Assembly: GCA_963971405.1 (NCBI GenBank)
Contig: OZ020485.1
Span: 35,235,921 to 35,299,920 of the forward strand
Length of the DNA: 64,000 nucleotides
Reading direction: 5' to 3'
Source of the DNA: Psococerastis gibbosa
Taxonomy: Eukaryota > Arthropoda > Insecta > Psocodea > Psocidae
Both the position numbers and the translations under genes were made by a program. The notes under the pieces were generated by a model. That model did not search any database, was not told the DNA's origin, and saw nothing but the letters and a program-made list of their open reading frames with translations. Shown one piece after another: positions 19,901 through 34,900 of the stretch. The number at the start of each line of letters is the position of its first letter. The first letter of the stretch is position 1.

Positions 19901-22900
19901 TGTACTATGTATTAAAATGTAGAGGTACATTTCTTCTACTTCTAATACTCATATATGGTGCTATTACCAATATTTTATCAGAAATTTGGCTTTGTACAAA
20001 ACAAAACGTGCAGTTAAAATAAAAATTGAGTTACTCGGTTCGTTTTTATTTTTTATTGCAGAACTATTTGCATAAACCTATACCTGAATTGTAAAGGTCA
20101 AGCAAGCAACCAAGCAAGTAGATTTGTGCAATTTCGCAACAGGCGTACCTACATTTTAATTTGCAACGGAGAGTTTTTATACAATCTTAGTTTTTGTCAC
20201 ATGCTACTACTTACTTAAAGGGATGTCCTTCGGAGGTCTTTTGCACCGCCTGAAGGACGCTCTTGTAAATACGGAAACTTGTCGCTCCGACAAGGACAGT
20301 GAGGGAGGTGTAAGCCACCACGCTGATCAGACTGAACAGCGTCAGGGAGAGTAGGACCACTAACACACTCGCGAATACAACTGCAGACTTGTTAACGTCC
20401 CTCCAGTAGATTAATGCTTCCACTGCAAACAAAATACAATTCGTTATTATAATGTCATTATTAAATTAGTTGGGTCTTTCTTGCAGCCTCATTAGGCTTA
20501 GGCCCGGTACACACGGGTGATTCTCTCAGAAAAGCTGCGGCCAACTTGGTAGTGTGCACAGGGAACATGGTGGGACATACTACACCAGTCAGTCCTACGT
20601 GCGTGTCGAGTCCTGGTTACCTCCGATTTAATCGTGTGACTTTACCATGATCCTCAAGTGGTTCGGAATCCACTATAATCAGGAGATTCACCCTGTCAGT
20701 CAACTCCCCTTTCCCCCGAGGTGAAAGAGCCTACCCTTAGGGTGCCTCAAGTTAACAAACAGACTCACTCCCCCCGCCAGGCTGACAGGGTTGCTTAAAG
20801 CAGAAATGCCGAAAGCAGGCGTTGGAAACAACAATTGAAAAGGCGTCCGCTAATCGCCACTGGGAGAATCGTCCCTGTGTCGTATTTTCGTTTCCTGTAG
20901 GTCCGAACGATTCACACCTTTCATGTGGCCTAATTTAATCAGGGTAGCATTCGTCCGAATGGCGTAGACTTGCAAGCGGCTCTCCTTTTCACTATTATCC
21001 CCAGCAAGTATTCGAAACGGCCACCAGAGTTGCAAAATCGTGCGCGTTTTGAAAATCTTATTTCGGGTAACACTGCTGAGTGCTGAGACAAGATACAAGG
21101 ACTATTTATTTGTTGTTAGGTCTGTGGGGTTGTACTATGTGCATTTAAACCCATTGCTCTATTGTGATGACCCGTTGAATATATCGTGTAACTGAAAGAC
21201 TACACTTTATGGGTACAAATAATATATCTGAAATATCTTGATGAGTTGTCGTAATGCCACGGGCGGTGAGGACATGTTAATCGGGCCGGCTATATACAAG
21301 ACGACACTCCTACCTTATCAGAGGGCCTACTAGGGCGTTTAAAGAATAACTGATCCTGAATGCGTAAACAAAATCCTGGAAATGCAAACTAAATAATTTT
21401 AGAATGCAAAGTGCTGCTCTAAAATTGTTTTGTTTATATTTTTAACCCCACAATAAGTTATTCTTTGGAGGGCATGGCAGCCCCGCTGAAGTATTATACA
21501 AGTACGCACTACACAAAATTACTATAGATGGGCAGGCTAATAATACGTGGGTGCAGGAAATAGAAACCTGCATACGATATAATAGCCAAGCAACTACTAT
21601 TGGCTTACAGGAGACTAAATGGACCCGTTACATCTGCATTATGTTTAAAATTACATTTTATAGGAAACATTAACCGGAACATTGGGGACGTATAGAAAAG
21701 ATCTAGAAGAAATGTTTGACTATATTTTGATATTACATAGTATGTATCCGTCACAAATATACTAGTAGATGCCACGGTTATGGTAGGAATGGCAAATTGA
21801 AGGAAAATACTGAAAATAAACAAATATTTCCACGAGTTTCCAAAACTGTGCCCAATCGGCCGCATACTTTAAATCAAAATATACAAGAAGACATTTTTCT
21901 ACCCCATGCAACCTTAACGACGTATCTTCGATCAATATTTCTTGGGAAATTTTATAATATACCTACAACTGTAGAGTCAGTGGTTCAATCAAGATGTACA
22001 GAGTTGAGACGTGGCCAAACAGAACCTCACGTGACAGTTATAGCAAGCCCATAGCTCTGATCTGTGTCATAGATGAATGAGGGCACATTTAATTACTAAA
22101 TTCAAGGACTCGTTTTAAGGAGCCAAATAAATGAATTCCAAGTTGAGTTCATGTTTGAAATACGAATTGCAATATACTGTAGTAGTGAATATAAATTTCT
22201 CCCGGGCCTCTTGGGCCGATACAAGATATTAGGAAATTAAAGACTAGGTTTTAAGAATCAGTGTCATGGCTATGACCGATGAAGAGAAAATTCGATTGCA
22301 GGGACGGAGGGCGTTATAGCACGTCAATGCAAGGGCTCTACAAGGCATGTTTTTGTACCCTAATCAAGCTAATCTAGGCTATTTATTTATTGAACGTTTT
22401 TAGTAGAGATGGATTAGGTCTGGTGGAGCTATTAGTTAAGTAAAATAGGGGTCAACCTAGAAATTGATGCTGACTCGCAGTTTTTTTTTTAAAGAAATTG
22501 TCCTCATGGCATTTTCTAACTAGAGTCTACTGGTACAGGTATTAAAAAAGGTATACTATTCGATAGGCAATTAGCCATTTCATGTTTTTCAACTTTTAAA
22601 TAAGCCTAAAACATCAAAAAGAATGCCATGAAGAACATTTCTGTGAAAGAAAGCCGCGAGTTAGCATCAATTCCGAGGATGACCCTTATTTTACTAAACT
22701 ATAATAAGGTGTTTCCTTCAATCCAACACTAAAAGATGGACTCACAGTTTCTTTGTTGTCATAATTATTTTTGAGAAATCCCGGCATTAAAAAAAAGAAC
22801 CGAACATGCTTTTCAATTTATCAACATTAGTAGATAGAGAAAATGAGTAATTTCATGGTAAATAATTTTCCTATGGTTAGATTTCCGATATCTCCCAGAA

Positions 22901-25900
22901 GCAAACTATCAAGGGGCAAGCGACCCCCCGCATTTTATCAATATTAATAACGACTACCACATATGTGAATTTAAAAGAAATCGTTGGAGCCGTTTTGGAG
23001 AAATAATCTTCTTTAGACGTTTTTTTTTTAGTTTTTTGAGAATAACCCCCCCCCCCCAAATTGAGTTGGCCCAAAATAAAAAAAAATAGTCGCGAGGTAT
23101 GATTTTTTTAAACCTACATGCCAAATTTCATCAAAATCGACCGAGTAGTTTTACCGGAAATCGATGAACAGACAGACAAAACGTGTAAATCCGTTGAAAT
23201 CTCGGAATTGAAAATTTCGACCATCACAAAGCTTCCCTTATACTACGTATAAATTGGAAAGTAAAAAAACTACTGCATTATTTACAATAAGAGTAATAAT
23301 AGCAATCTGCCTTGTTGGTGCAGTCCGAGGTAAAACATAATAATATTGTAGTTTGGACCACCTGCATAATCTATATTTTTCAGCATCCCGAAAATGTTGT
23401 TTAGGGGGGGCGAGTATTTCATGGATCATGGCGATTTTAATACGGGGGTTAATATAATACCATGCCATGTGATGGTATTAATTCAATTGATTAAAATAGT
23501 ATTGCCAACATCACAATTTAAATAATTCTGAAATTTGCTGTTCATTTATTTTAAACATTTGAATTAATACAATCACGTGACATGGTATTATATTAACTCC
23601 GGTATTATAATCGCCATGATCAGGCTGCTGGAGTCTAGACCATATTATTCATAAATTAGTTTTACAATGAGAAGCGAGTTTGGTGTGACACAATTATAAT
23701 TAAGTTCAAACAGCAATTAATTATGGGGATGCAAAACAGGGGAATCAAAATACAGTGCTACTGTAGGGTTATAAATACTGAAAAGCCAGTATTTAACCTA
23801 TAACATCAGCGGTTCTCAAATAAAACATTTTATTTCGAGCCCTCCCCCCCCCCCATTGCGCGCGTCATCCCCTGCATTTTATTTGGAAACAGTCGGTGCA
23901 CACGTAAATTATTCTATTGTCTGAACACTGCTAAAAAATAGGTAGTCAAATAAATTATTAATTTTTTAGAGTTTTCAAACTACTAATTCCAAATTATATA
24001 ACTTTTAATTTTGAAAAGAAAGAAGACTACTTTTCTGTATGGTATTAGTTTTAAACACACAATATATTTTTAACCAAGCTTCCGCGCCCCCTTAAGAGTG
24101 TACAGCCCGTAGGAAATTGGCAGCCCGAAATTTAATACTTTTTAATTTTTTATTTAATTAACTAAGCATATTATTAAAGATTTGGCTCATCAAAGTTGTA
24201 GAAGACTATTTCATGCATCATATTATAAGATATTCTTAATTTTCGAAATTGTAGTTTTTTTTATAAAACCGTTTATACGTGAAGAGTTATTGTTAATAAA
24301 ATATTTGCATGTTAATGAAAAAACTACAATTTCGAAAATTAAAAATATCTTATAATATGATGCTTGAAGTAGTCTTTTACAACTTTGACGAGCCAAATCT
24401 TTAATAAAATGCTGAATTAATTAAATAAAAAATATTAAATTTCGGGCTCCCACTTTCCTACGGGCTGTACACTCTTAAGCCTACATTTTGAGAACCGCTG
24501 GGTTACATCATCTACTAGTGTTGTGCATTGACATCGACATGACCCTTACATGAGTTCCCAGTTCTGTATAGGAGAGATGGGATATTCGCTCCCGCCAAAA
24601 ATTTCTGGGGCAACTTGCAACGCCTTTTCAATGGCTGACTACTGGAGGCCATGAAATTCAAAAATTAATTTTTGGCGGGAAGCGAATATCCTATTTCTCT
24701 TACATAGAACTCTAACCCTTACCTGGTCCACGCTCTGCAAGTTTGACGCTGCCATTGTAACTATTGGACTTGACGAATCTTTCCTTCCTGGCCATGTCGA
24801 AATTTTATATAAATCTAAGAGTAAAACACAACTTTTTTGAGTAAAAACAGATCATGCACATGCGTAACACAAAACAAAATATAATTATAATCAGTGGCAG
24901 CGAATGCAAATTGAACATTCGTCCATTTCAGATTGGTTATAGGCCAGTACATTTTGTAATATTCTGTTACTAAAATGGTGACCCCTGTTCCCCCCTATTC
25001 GGAACAACGTTCGATCCAATAAATATGGGTCTAAGAAATAATGGAAAGTGTAATACCTAAATTCAAATTGTATACTTCAACATAAGCATTCCAAATATTC
25101 TTTCGAATAAATATTTGAGTATGTAATCAGGCCCATTGGTATACTACACTAAGTTGAACCATGTGTCACAACAGAACAATCACGGCAAGTTGACTAAGGC
25201 ATACTGTGCAATTGTTACGCGAACAATCATATTATTACAAATGACACATACGAAAGCTCTAGCCAATTATTCATTTTGAGATGACTGTTGTTCGCGAAAC
25301 ACTTGCAAAGTATTCCTCAGCAGTCAATTTATTCTGCATTTTTAAACTGAGCTGCATATTTTTCTGCAGTGACGTATGGTTCAACTTAGTGTAATTGACC
25401 AATAATAAAAGATAATACATTTTACTAGGTAATTCAAACAAAAAGTGAGAACATTAATAATACTGTTTCTACAGAGCCAGCTGACCCAAATCACTATTCG
25501 GCCATATCACCGCTGAAATGAATAATAGCAAGATGTGAAAGCTGCGTAAATACAGAAATAAAATTATGTATCTTAGCCTGGTGGCCAAGACATCTTCCCA
25601 CAGCAACCTACACAATGGTCACCAATCATAACATGGCCCATTTCTGCGTGAAACACAAGACACAAAGTGTACGGTACTCGTTAAGTGCGCAACTGTACAC
25701 TGGTCAGAGGCGTAAAGTTTTAGAATAATGGCGGGGCAAAACTAAGTAGACCTTATGACGTCATCAGGCAGGATAAGAAAAAATTGAAAATATAAGAGCA
25801 AAATAGTAGGGTTTTACGCATTTTAATAGTTGTAAAGTATAGCTGTAGATTTAACAAAGCTAAAAAAAAGGAATGCTTATACTCCAATCAATTGCTGCAA

Positions 25901-28900
25901 AGGGGGCCATGAAGTATGAACCACGTCTTACAATCCTGGAGGCTGGGGGGCAAAAGGATCTGGGGGGGGGGGGGGAGTTTGACCAACTTTACGCCCCGGA
26001 CACTGGTATAAGTCCACGCAAAATGAGAAAAGTATGGACATGGAATGTTTTGATCCTGTTCAACACTGTAAAAATATTCCTTGCACCATTTTGTGTTACC
26101 TTGTTGCATTGGATGCAAAGCATAACAAAAATTGTGCAAAGAATATTTTTAGTGTTCCACAGGATCAAAACATTCCATGTCCATACTTTTCTCATTTTGC
26201 GTGGACTATACAAGCATGTGGATATAACGGCTAAATTTTAATTTTTCAGAAATTAGTGATTGTTGCGGCCCCTGCCACCACGACAGGGGGCCCAACAACA
26301 AGTCAAAAATACATAATATAGTCTATACTCTTTTCCTATAGTCTGCAGACCACCCCAGTCGTTTGAGGCACCTGCACGGTACGGTTTTCTCCCCGGTACA
26401 CAACCACTAACCACATGGCACATTCCCTAGTGCTGGATTTCTAACCGTCAAACCGAGCGACGTTATTCTTATTGTAGGCTATATATTTCATGTACACTCA
26501 AATATAATGCTCATGCCTCATTTTCTGCTGCACCTCTGCCTAGATGTTTTGCCCATATTTCTACCTATCCGTGTGAATATCCTACAGTGATAAAAAAAAT
26601 GAGGACATTGTAAATACTGGAGCCCACGTATACTAAAGTACGACACTAGCCCCACAGTCTCACAGTTTCTAAATAATAGAAAGTGGTAGCACTACAAGTA
26701 GTAAACCAGAAACCCGCAAAGGGTAAAGGGGGCTGGGTCAACAACTGAATAGTTAGTCAAATTTCGGTCAGCAACATCATTTTCTTCTACTAGTGGTAAG
26801 TAGTTGAAAAGGGATAAATAAACGCCGGTATTTTTGATCAGGGTCATCAACCAACTGACTGAGCAGCTTCAAAAAACAGTAGATTCACTCATAATTCCAC
26901 TTTTATGTATTTACGGACGTCGGGCACAATTGTGTTTTACTCTGCCACATGGTAGCAGCATGCATTTAGTTTATAGTTGTAATATTGGAAAATAAAAGAG
27001 GTCAGCAAAGCGATGCACTCAGCGAAAGTAGCTGCTGACCTTCCGATAAGCTGAGCATGCCTTGCGAACTGATTAGCTCACAACGGAAAAGCTCATCTCA
27101 CGAAAAGGGTGCTAGTTCTACAGATAAATTATCAATTAACCTTGACTAGGGCAAATCAAAAGGAGTGGTGGGCTACCGTACAACTGCAATGCCCAATATT
27201 GCAAACCACCCATGTTTTTTTTTAAGGGCTAAAAGGTAGCTTATTCTATTGTAACAGACATATTTTGTATGATCGCTGACTCAATAGGATAGTGTAATTA
27301 TTGTTGTTAAAAAATACATATAATATAATATTATACATACAATTAAAGGGCTGTAAAAATCTAATTAAAAAAAATAAGCATAAATTAGTAACAAGTATTA
27401 AAAAAATGTCAGAAAAAATTATGGCGACCCCCTTGAATGGGAATACGAACACGATAGAAGGGAAATTTTATAAATATGCAGTAATAAGTGGGATATGGTT
27501 GACACATGGCAATACTGGAACATCTTGTACGGTATCTTGTAACCCACTAACCAGACATTTCTCCCCAATTAAGTTATAACTGAAATCGATAGTGAAATGG
27601 ACCTAATTACGGTTGAAAATAGAAATTTAACCTCAGCTAACTTAAATTTGTGTTAAATTTAAGACACAATAAACTCACTCCTTCCACAAGACTTCACACA
27701 ACCAACACAAATATAAGGCACACTACAAGGCGGACCAAATGGCACTGGTGTACGCTCCACGTCTTCACCCGACCGTTCCTCGCAAGCAGACACGTTTCAA
27801 AGTAGATCTACACGTATACAGAAACATCGGACTTAGACTATAAAGAAGACGGTTCGTTTTGTCGCAATGAAGAGACGCGTTTCGTCTTGCTGAGCTGAGC
27901 TCTGCAGTGAGAGTGACACTTGCTCACTTACTACCTTGCCGATGCGCTCCCATCGATTATTGGGAAGAAGGGGGAGTGGGAGTAAAACTTAATAACGGAA
28001 TAGCAATGTGTTCGAGGAGACATAAAGACTTCTTGAAAGTATGACATGCACATTGGTAAGAAATCGTTAACGGTTACACTGCAGCCCTGTTGGTTTCTGT
28101 GCTTATTAATACGTCTTAATGGCATTGGCGTAAATAGGGGGTCCTGGCGGCAGGGGGGGGGGCTAAGCCCCCCCCCCCAAGGGCACCCGTAGCCCTCCTC
28201 CAGGATTTCTGGTGACAAAGACGTTACGGAGGCGAAAGGCATAGTATCCACAATAACGAAAGGGAAATTAATTCATGGTATGCTTATTTTACATGAAAGA
28301 CACCACAAAAAAACCAATATATTGACCAAATACTTTCTCAAAAAATACATTGCTAAAAAATAAATGCTTAAAACCCCAATACTTCAGACCTATTTTTTCA
28401 AACTTACTCTGCGGGGGAGACCCCCGGGCCCCCCTCAGTGGTAGGTTTATTCGTCGGTAAAATCTTAACTGTACTGCTCGCAAAATGCGCAAAACCTCAC
28501 TAATTTGGGCCTATTAATTTGATTTTTTTCACTGGGGGAGACCCCCGGGCCCCCCGCTCTCCAGGGTATTACATGTGCAAAACCTCACTAATTTGGGCCC
28601 ACATTTATCAATTTTTAACTCCGGGGGAGACTCCTGGGCCCCCTTTCTCCAGGGTATAACATGCGTAAAACCTCACTAATTTGGGCCTATTTATCAATTT
28701 TTTTCTCCGGAGGAGACGCCCGACACCCCCCCCCCTTCTGTGCTCCTGGTACCACCATTCAGAACAAGTTTAGCAATTTAGCCGTCATGCCTATAGGGAA
28801 TGAGACGACTAGGTGGCTGAGCGTGTCAGAACTTGTAAAAAAGGAGATTCAAAACAATTTTTTAAATTGCGAAAAAAGGATACTTTTTAATTTTTTTGTT

Positions 28901-31900
28901 TTACTGAACTTGAAAAGTTTAGTGTATAGTGTATTTCACACACATTAAAAATAAGTTAAATAATAGAAAAGTCATATAATTTTCTAGGCAGACTTCAGAA
29001 GTGAATGAGTAATGGATTAAAGTCTTTGGGTCCTAAAGCCCCCCCCCCCAGAAATTTTGGGAATTTACGCCAATGCTTTATGGGCGACACATGCCCCAGA
29101 CGTCGACAATCAACATACTGCAGAACAGGGTGAAAATGGGTAATCAGAGGCTTGTTTACCAATTTTCCTACTTATACTCTTCTACACTCTGACTAACTTA
29201 CAAATTGAAATTTTTGAATTATGAATGAATGATTATTAGTAAGAATTACTGGCCAGATTTTGAAAAAGTAGATTTTAATGACAAATGTGCATGTACTCAA
29301 AAATAAGGTGACCATCTGACCTGTTTTTACCAGGTCACTCCTGTTTTTGGCCCAATGCACTGGTTTTCTGTCTGCTCTGGTTTTGACCTGGTTTTCGATC
29401 TCAGTGACTTGTTTCCTAATTTTTAATTTAAAAAAAAACAAAAAAAAACATATTGTATGTTCTTTAAATGTCATTTAAGATTTTGTCCCCATTTTTAGCT
29501 TATGCAAGTGCACTACCAAGTCAAGATTTGTTTATTTTCAAATTGCTCCTAGACTCAACTGTAAGTATAGTGGCAGCTAAAAATGGTTAAAAAACTGATC
29601 ATTTCGACCTTATTATTAAAAAGAGCCTTGCCCCCCTAACCCCCCGGTATTTCTTCCCATATACATGACCTGTTTTCCACAAATTTATAAATGGTCACCT
29701 TAGGACCACCATGTAGGCTAAAATTGAAGAAGTCTACTTACTTTCTTGGAGCTTGCAAACTTTAATGAAAATATATTTAAGAAAGAAGATATAAATAAAA
29801 TTGTGATCAAGGCAAGCCTTGTGTTGGCTTACTTTTTACAGTATAGTTTTTAAATATATAATATATATAATATTTTCACGCAAAGCAACATATAATATGA
29901 AGAGTAAACACAGAAAACGAGTTGTAGTGGCAACACTTACAGTTCAGCCAACAAAATTGTAACTTATTAGTCATAATCTTATCTTCGGATTAAACATTTA
30001 CTGAGTGAATGAGTCATTAGAGCCCTATGCCCTCCACAATCACATAATAATATATAAGCTAGTCATTATTATTAGTGGGGAAACAACAATGTAAGAAGAG
30101 CTATACGTACAATTGAAACAAATAATTTTGTGGTCCTTAATAAAAATTCACTTCCTAGTGTTAACATACAGTATACGAAACCGGGTTTGGTTTTTACCTT
30201 TACTTTATTGAAAATTGAACGATTTAACATTTCAATTTTTTGACATTTTCTACATTTGGCTGCTTGATACTCTTTGAAAACCTATTTTAATACATTAGTA
30301 GATTTATTTTAACCCATTGTTAATATATATGTCATATTGTTTTATCTCTAAAAAAAAGTTATTTGGTAGGGGAAAAATATTATTATTATTATTATTTTTT
30401 TAAAGTTTGATGGTTAATAAGCCGGTCACGTGGGATTGGAGTGTGATGTCATTAGTGATGCCGTGGGGCCGGTAGGTGGTCCACCACAGCATGTTACTCA
30501 TCTCTGTTGGCGTTTTGGCTCTGGTAACACTCACATGTATTTACTTATTTTTTAATATTTACAATTTTTTTTAAAATGAAAAAGACATTCTATTAGGCTA
30601 TTGTTAACATATAAGCTACCGCATGTAGAATATTATTTTATTGTTACAACTGTCAAGGGGGGTGGCAACGCCAGTTTTTCGGGGATACAGGGATACAGAA
30701 AAACGTATGCCATAGAAATCATAAGGGAAAAATCTACTATCATATGTTACGTGAACTGAATCAAGAGGACAGAAATGTGTAAATTACAATTTCATAATAC
30801 TAGATTATAAATTATGAAAAGAACAGACACGGCATGCTTTCTTTAATATTGTATATAAAATCATGCAAGTAGTTTACTTGAGGTTTACTCAAGGGGTGCA
30901 GCAATATTAGACAAAATTACAAATATCAACCGAAAAATTGTCACAAACCACTGACAACATGCAGATTTCAACTAAACACAATTGAATTTCTATCTGACTG
31001 ACATGCAGTTCGAACCTCACGAGGTAAGGTAAATTTTGCTTGATTGAAATATGGTGGCAATTATTAATTATTAAACATTAAGGCATGCTGTAGTAACGGC
31101 TACTCACAGTCCTCTCGTTTGATCCCCATTGCGACAGATTACAGTAGGAATGTGTCCAGAAATAATCCAATAAACTACCGGTTCACTTCAGTCATTGAAG
31201 CACTATAACCATTGAGTTCGCTCGGTCAGTTCAACTTAATTACACTTCAACCATCGCTTTCGAAACTGCAATTCAACTTAAGACTATTGATATCCATATA
31301 TTTTGATTGTTGCATGTTTAAAAGCAAAATTTTGCCCGAATAGTCCAGTTGATACAGAACTGAACTGAACTATGGAATGGGACTCGACTTAAAAAGAACC
31401 ATTTTCTGCCGGCCTTAGGTCCACCCAACCCCAATGGGTACCTTAGGTTCGCCGGTATGGGGAAAAACGCGGCTGCCGGACATTTTACTGACCACAACAT
31501 CCTGAACAGAGTTTGAAGGAGTCAATCTCCTACCAGTCCTCAGGCTAAGACCCTCATTGGGTTGCCATGCCACAGTGATTTTTTTAATAAAAATGTTTTG
31601 GATTTTATAAGTAAGTAGATAGTGAAATAAATAAAAAATATGATAGGACCAACAAAATTTAGTCAGGACATGTAGAGTAGTGGAACGGATAATCCCTAAT
31701 CACCTCCATTTCGGTAAGAAGAGCAAAATGGATGGGTCACCTGATCAGACAAGAAGGACTCCTAAGCACCATAATCGAAGGCACCAATGCAAGAGGGTGA
31801 CCAAGGAAGGCGTACGCAGAAGACCTCAAGAAAGATATGAGATGCGGAACCTACTTAGAACTAAAGAGAACGGCCCAAGACAGCGAGGAGTGGAGAAGGA

Positions 31901-34900
31901 GGTGGAAAGATTTGCTGCAAACCAATCATTAGATTGAAACTAAAGAAGAAGAAGGTACGGAACCTGCCTTTCACACGTAAGTTGCTGATTTGAGTCCCAC
32001 ACGTGCTACATTTTCTGACCATCCTTCGGAGGACATGTAAAGCAGGCGGTTTCCGGGCCGACTTAGTTGAGTGTAAGATGGCCCCAACCAACAAGGTTTA
32101 TTAACACAACAAAAGTTATTATTTATTTACATATTAGTTATCGAAGGTAAAAAATCATAGTAATCTTACTAAAACCTGAGAAAAAAGAACCGAATACTAG
32201 GAACATACTAAGAACCACTGCGAAATCACAGTGTCACTTCTTCTAGCGTGTTTATAACACTTTTGTAATAATTTTAATTTGAGAAGTTATTATTAAACAA
32301 TAACATCATTGTGTAAAAACTGACATAAAACTAAGTGCAATAGACTATGTAAGTACGTAGTACCAAGTCCCAAGTATTTCGAATGAATACTCATTGGCCA
32401 ATTGTGCAACGAGCTATTTACGCGATAATTAGAAGTAAGTCTGTTCTGCACCCAGAGAGCAGTTGGATGACGCGTGAGGTGTCATTTGATTCGGAACAGG
32501 GGCATTTAGAAATTTGAAGAAATCGAAATTAGCCGGGAATAATGGAAAATTTTTAAAATCGTACCTCCCTACATGACTGCTATTAATTCAGGTTTAAAAC
32601 TACTGCAATATATGGTTATTAATTATTATCAAATGTGCATCAATGATCAATGCTGTATTTACAAATTATGGACATACAACACACTAGTCCCTAGAAAATG
32701 GCAGCTTTAATTAAAACCTCAAATCGCAGACGAAAATGTTGGTCTGTTTTATGGGCCAACGTTGATATTTATGTGTTTGGAATATCAACGTGGACGCATT
32801 AAGAAAATACCAAACTTGAGTAATTCACGTCTGCGACTTGAATTTTTAGTACAGCCGTTTTCTAGGTTAGCCTCGAGATGTCCTTAAGAGCTGGTTTGGG
32901 CAGTTGGGTTGCCTAGCCTTAATTCCAGCTGATAAACGATGTTATGCTAACAGCGTTATTTTAACCAAAGAATTTGAGAACTATCTTTAATTGGTTTTGA
33001 GCAGATCCAGCTAATGAATAAAATCAGAAATGTAGCGGAAAGACGCTGCATGTTTTCATATCGAACTTAGTGGACCAACTTCTTGACCATTCTAAACACG
33101 AAAAACAAAGACCAATAGCGAATAGAACGATTTTCACATAACACGAAACACCAAAAACACAGTAAAAATCACCAAATTAACGAATCACTACATTAAATCG
33201 TGAAAATTTGACCGAATATCGAGAGGAAGGGACTTGGAGAAAGGCCGGACACAGGGCTCTAAGAAATTTGGCTCCAATGCACGGTTGTTTCAATTCACAT
33301 GACTCAAGCAACAACAGCACAGCCCACAGCTCTAGTCCGAAGCTACGTCACACAAGGAATATTCAAAAATGTTTAACCAAAGAATGTTAACGCACAGTCC
33401 GACCAGGAATTGACATTGAATTCATCGATTTCATGAATTTATGGTTATTCAATATCCGTGTACAATATACGTAGTACACATGAATTCCATAAATGCGGAA
33501 TGATAAAATTTTGTAACCATAGTAAAAGAACCGGTCCGAGTTTACTCGAACATGCTTTACAATTTATCAAAATTAGTAGATAGAGAAAATGAGTAATTTC
33601 ATGGTAAATAATTTTCCTGTGGTTTAATTTCCGATATCTCGGGGGGACCTGACGTCACTGGAGGTGGGGTAAATTCTAGATAGGTGAGACCAACACATTA
33701 CCACATGGCAGGGCACGCATGGCATTTGAGCGTGAATTTTCTATAAAAAAAAATATATATATATATTTGCACGAAGCCAAATAGTTTTTTGCGAAAGCAA
33801 CCTGTCCGATTTCGTTACTCAATTAAACACCTAAAACATGCCTGAAGGTAGAAATCATCGATAGAAAAGTTTAGCAGAAAAATTATTTTTTAGTCATTTT
33901 TCATTCAAATTTAGTTATTTTTCTTTTTCTACCCACCGAAGCAAACTATCAAGGGGCAAGCGACCCCCGCATTTTATAAACATTAATAACAACTACAACA
34001 TATGCGAATTTAGAAGAAATCGTTATGGAGCCGTTTTCGGGAAATAATTTTTTTAGACGTTTTTTGTGAATAAAACCCCGCCAAATTGAGTTAGCCCAAA
34101 ATAAAAATAAAAATGATCCCGAGGCATGATTTTTGAGAACCTACATACATGCCAAATTTCATAAAAATCGATTTAGTAGTTTGCCCGGATGAACAGACAG
34201 ACAGACAGAGCGACAGACAGTTCGTAAAAACCACTTTTTTTGGTTCCTGGGACCTCAAAACGTGTAAATCCGTTGAAATCTCGGAACCCAAAAATTTCGA
34301 CTATCAAAGCTTTTCTTATACTACGTATAAATTGGAAAGCAATAAAATAAAAAAATAAAACGCAAAGAGTCAATGCACGCATTTGGAAATTTTTCGTGGC
34401 AATTATCTGATGTACAAAGAAACGCACGTTGTTTGCAGTAATCAGTAAGTGTGCTGGCTTGCCCACTCATCTCAACCCTCAACCTCAACCCATCTCAAAG
34501 GAAAGCTAATTTGATTTGAGCTGAAATTTGGCGAAAGCGTACATTGTGGATTATAAAAACTCTTCGTGCACGCATGATTTCAACTCAATAATTAATATCC
34601 ATATGCATGGAGGTCGGCACAAGTAGGTGTAGATCGCGGGTTCGAACCCCACCAAGCCCAGTTTTTCTATATCCCCTATTTTTCGGTTGACACAAGCTAT
34701 GGAGAAGAGAATCAGTGCATTGGCAATGAGTGTATACAGACGAATGCTGGGCATAACCTGCCCCTAATGCTGAGGTCCTGATGCGAATGAATACAGAAGC
34801 CGAATTACCGCTGATGTTTAAGAAACGGAAACTAACATACTTCGACCATGTGATGAGGAACGAAATGAATGTATCGCTTTCTGCATTTAATACTCCAAGG

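Noticed and set aside
25873-26241. Overlapping frames of 66-122 codons on both strands
   Set aside because: They arise from the palindromic MITE at 26011-26207 and the adjacent hAT MITE; sense and antisense translations mirror each other.
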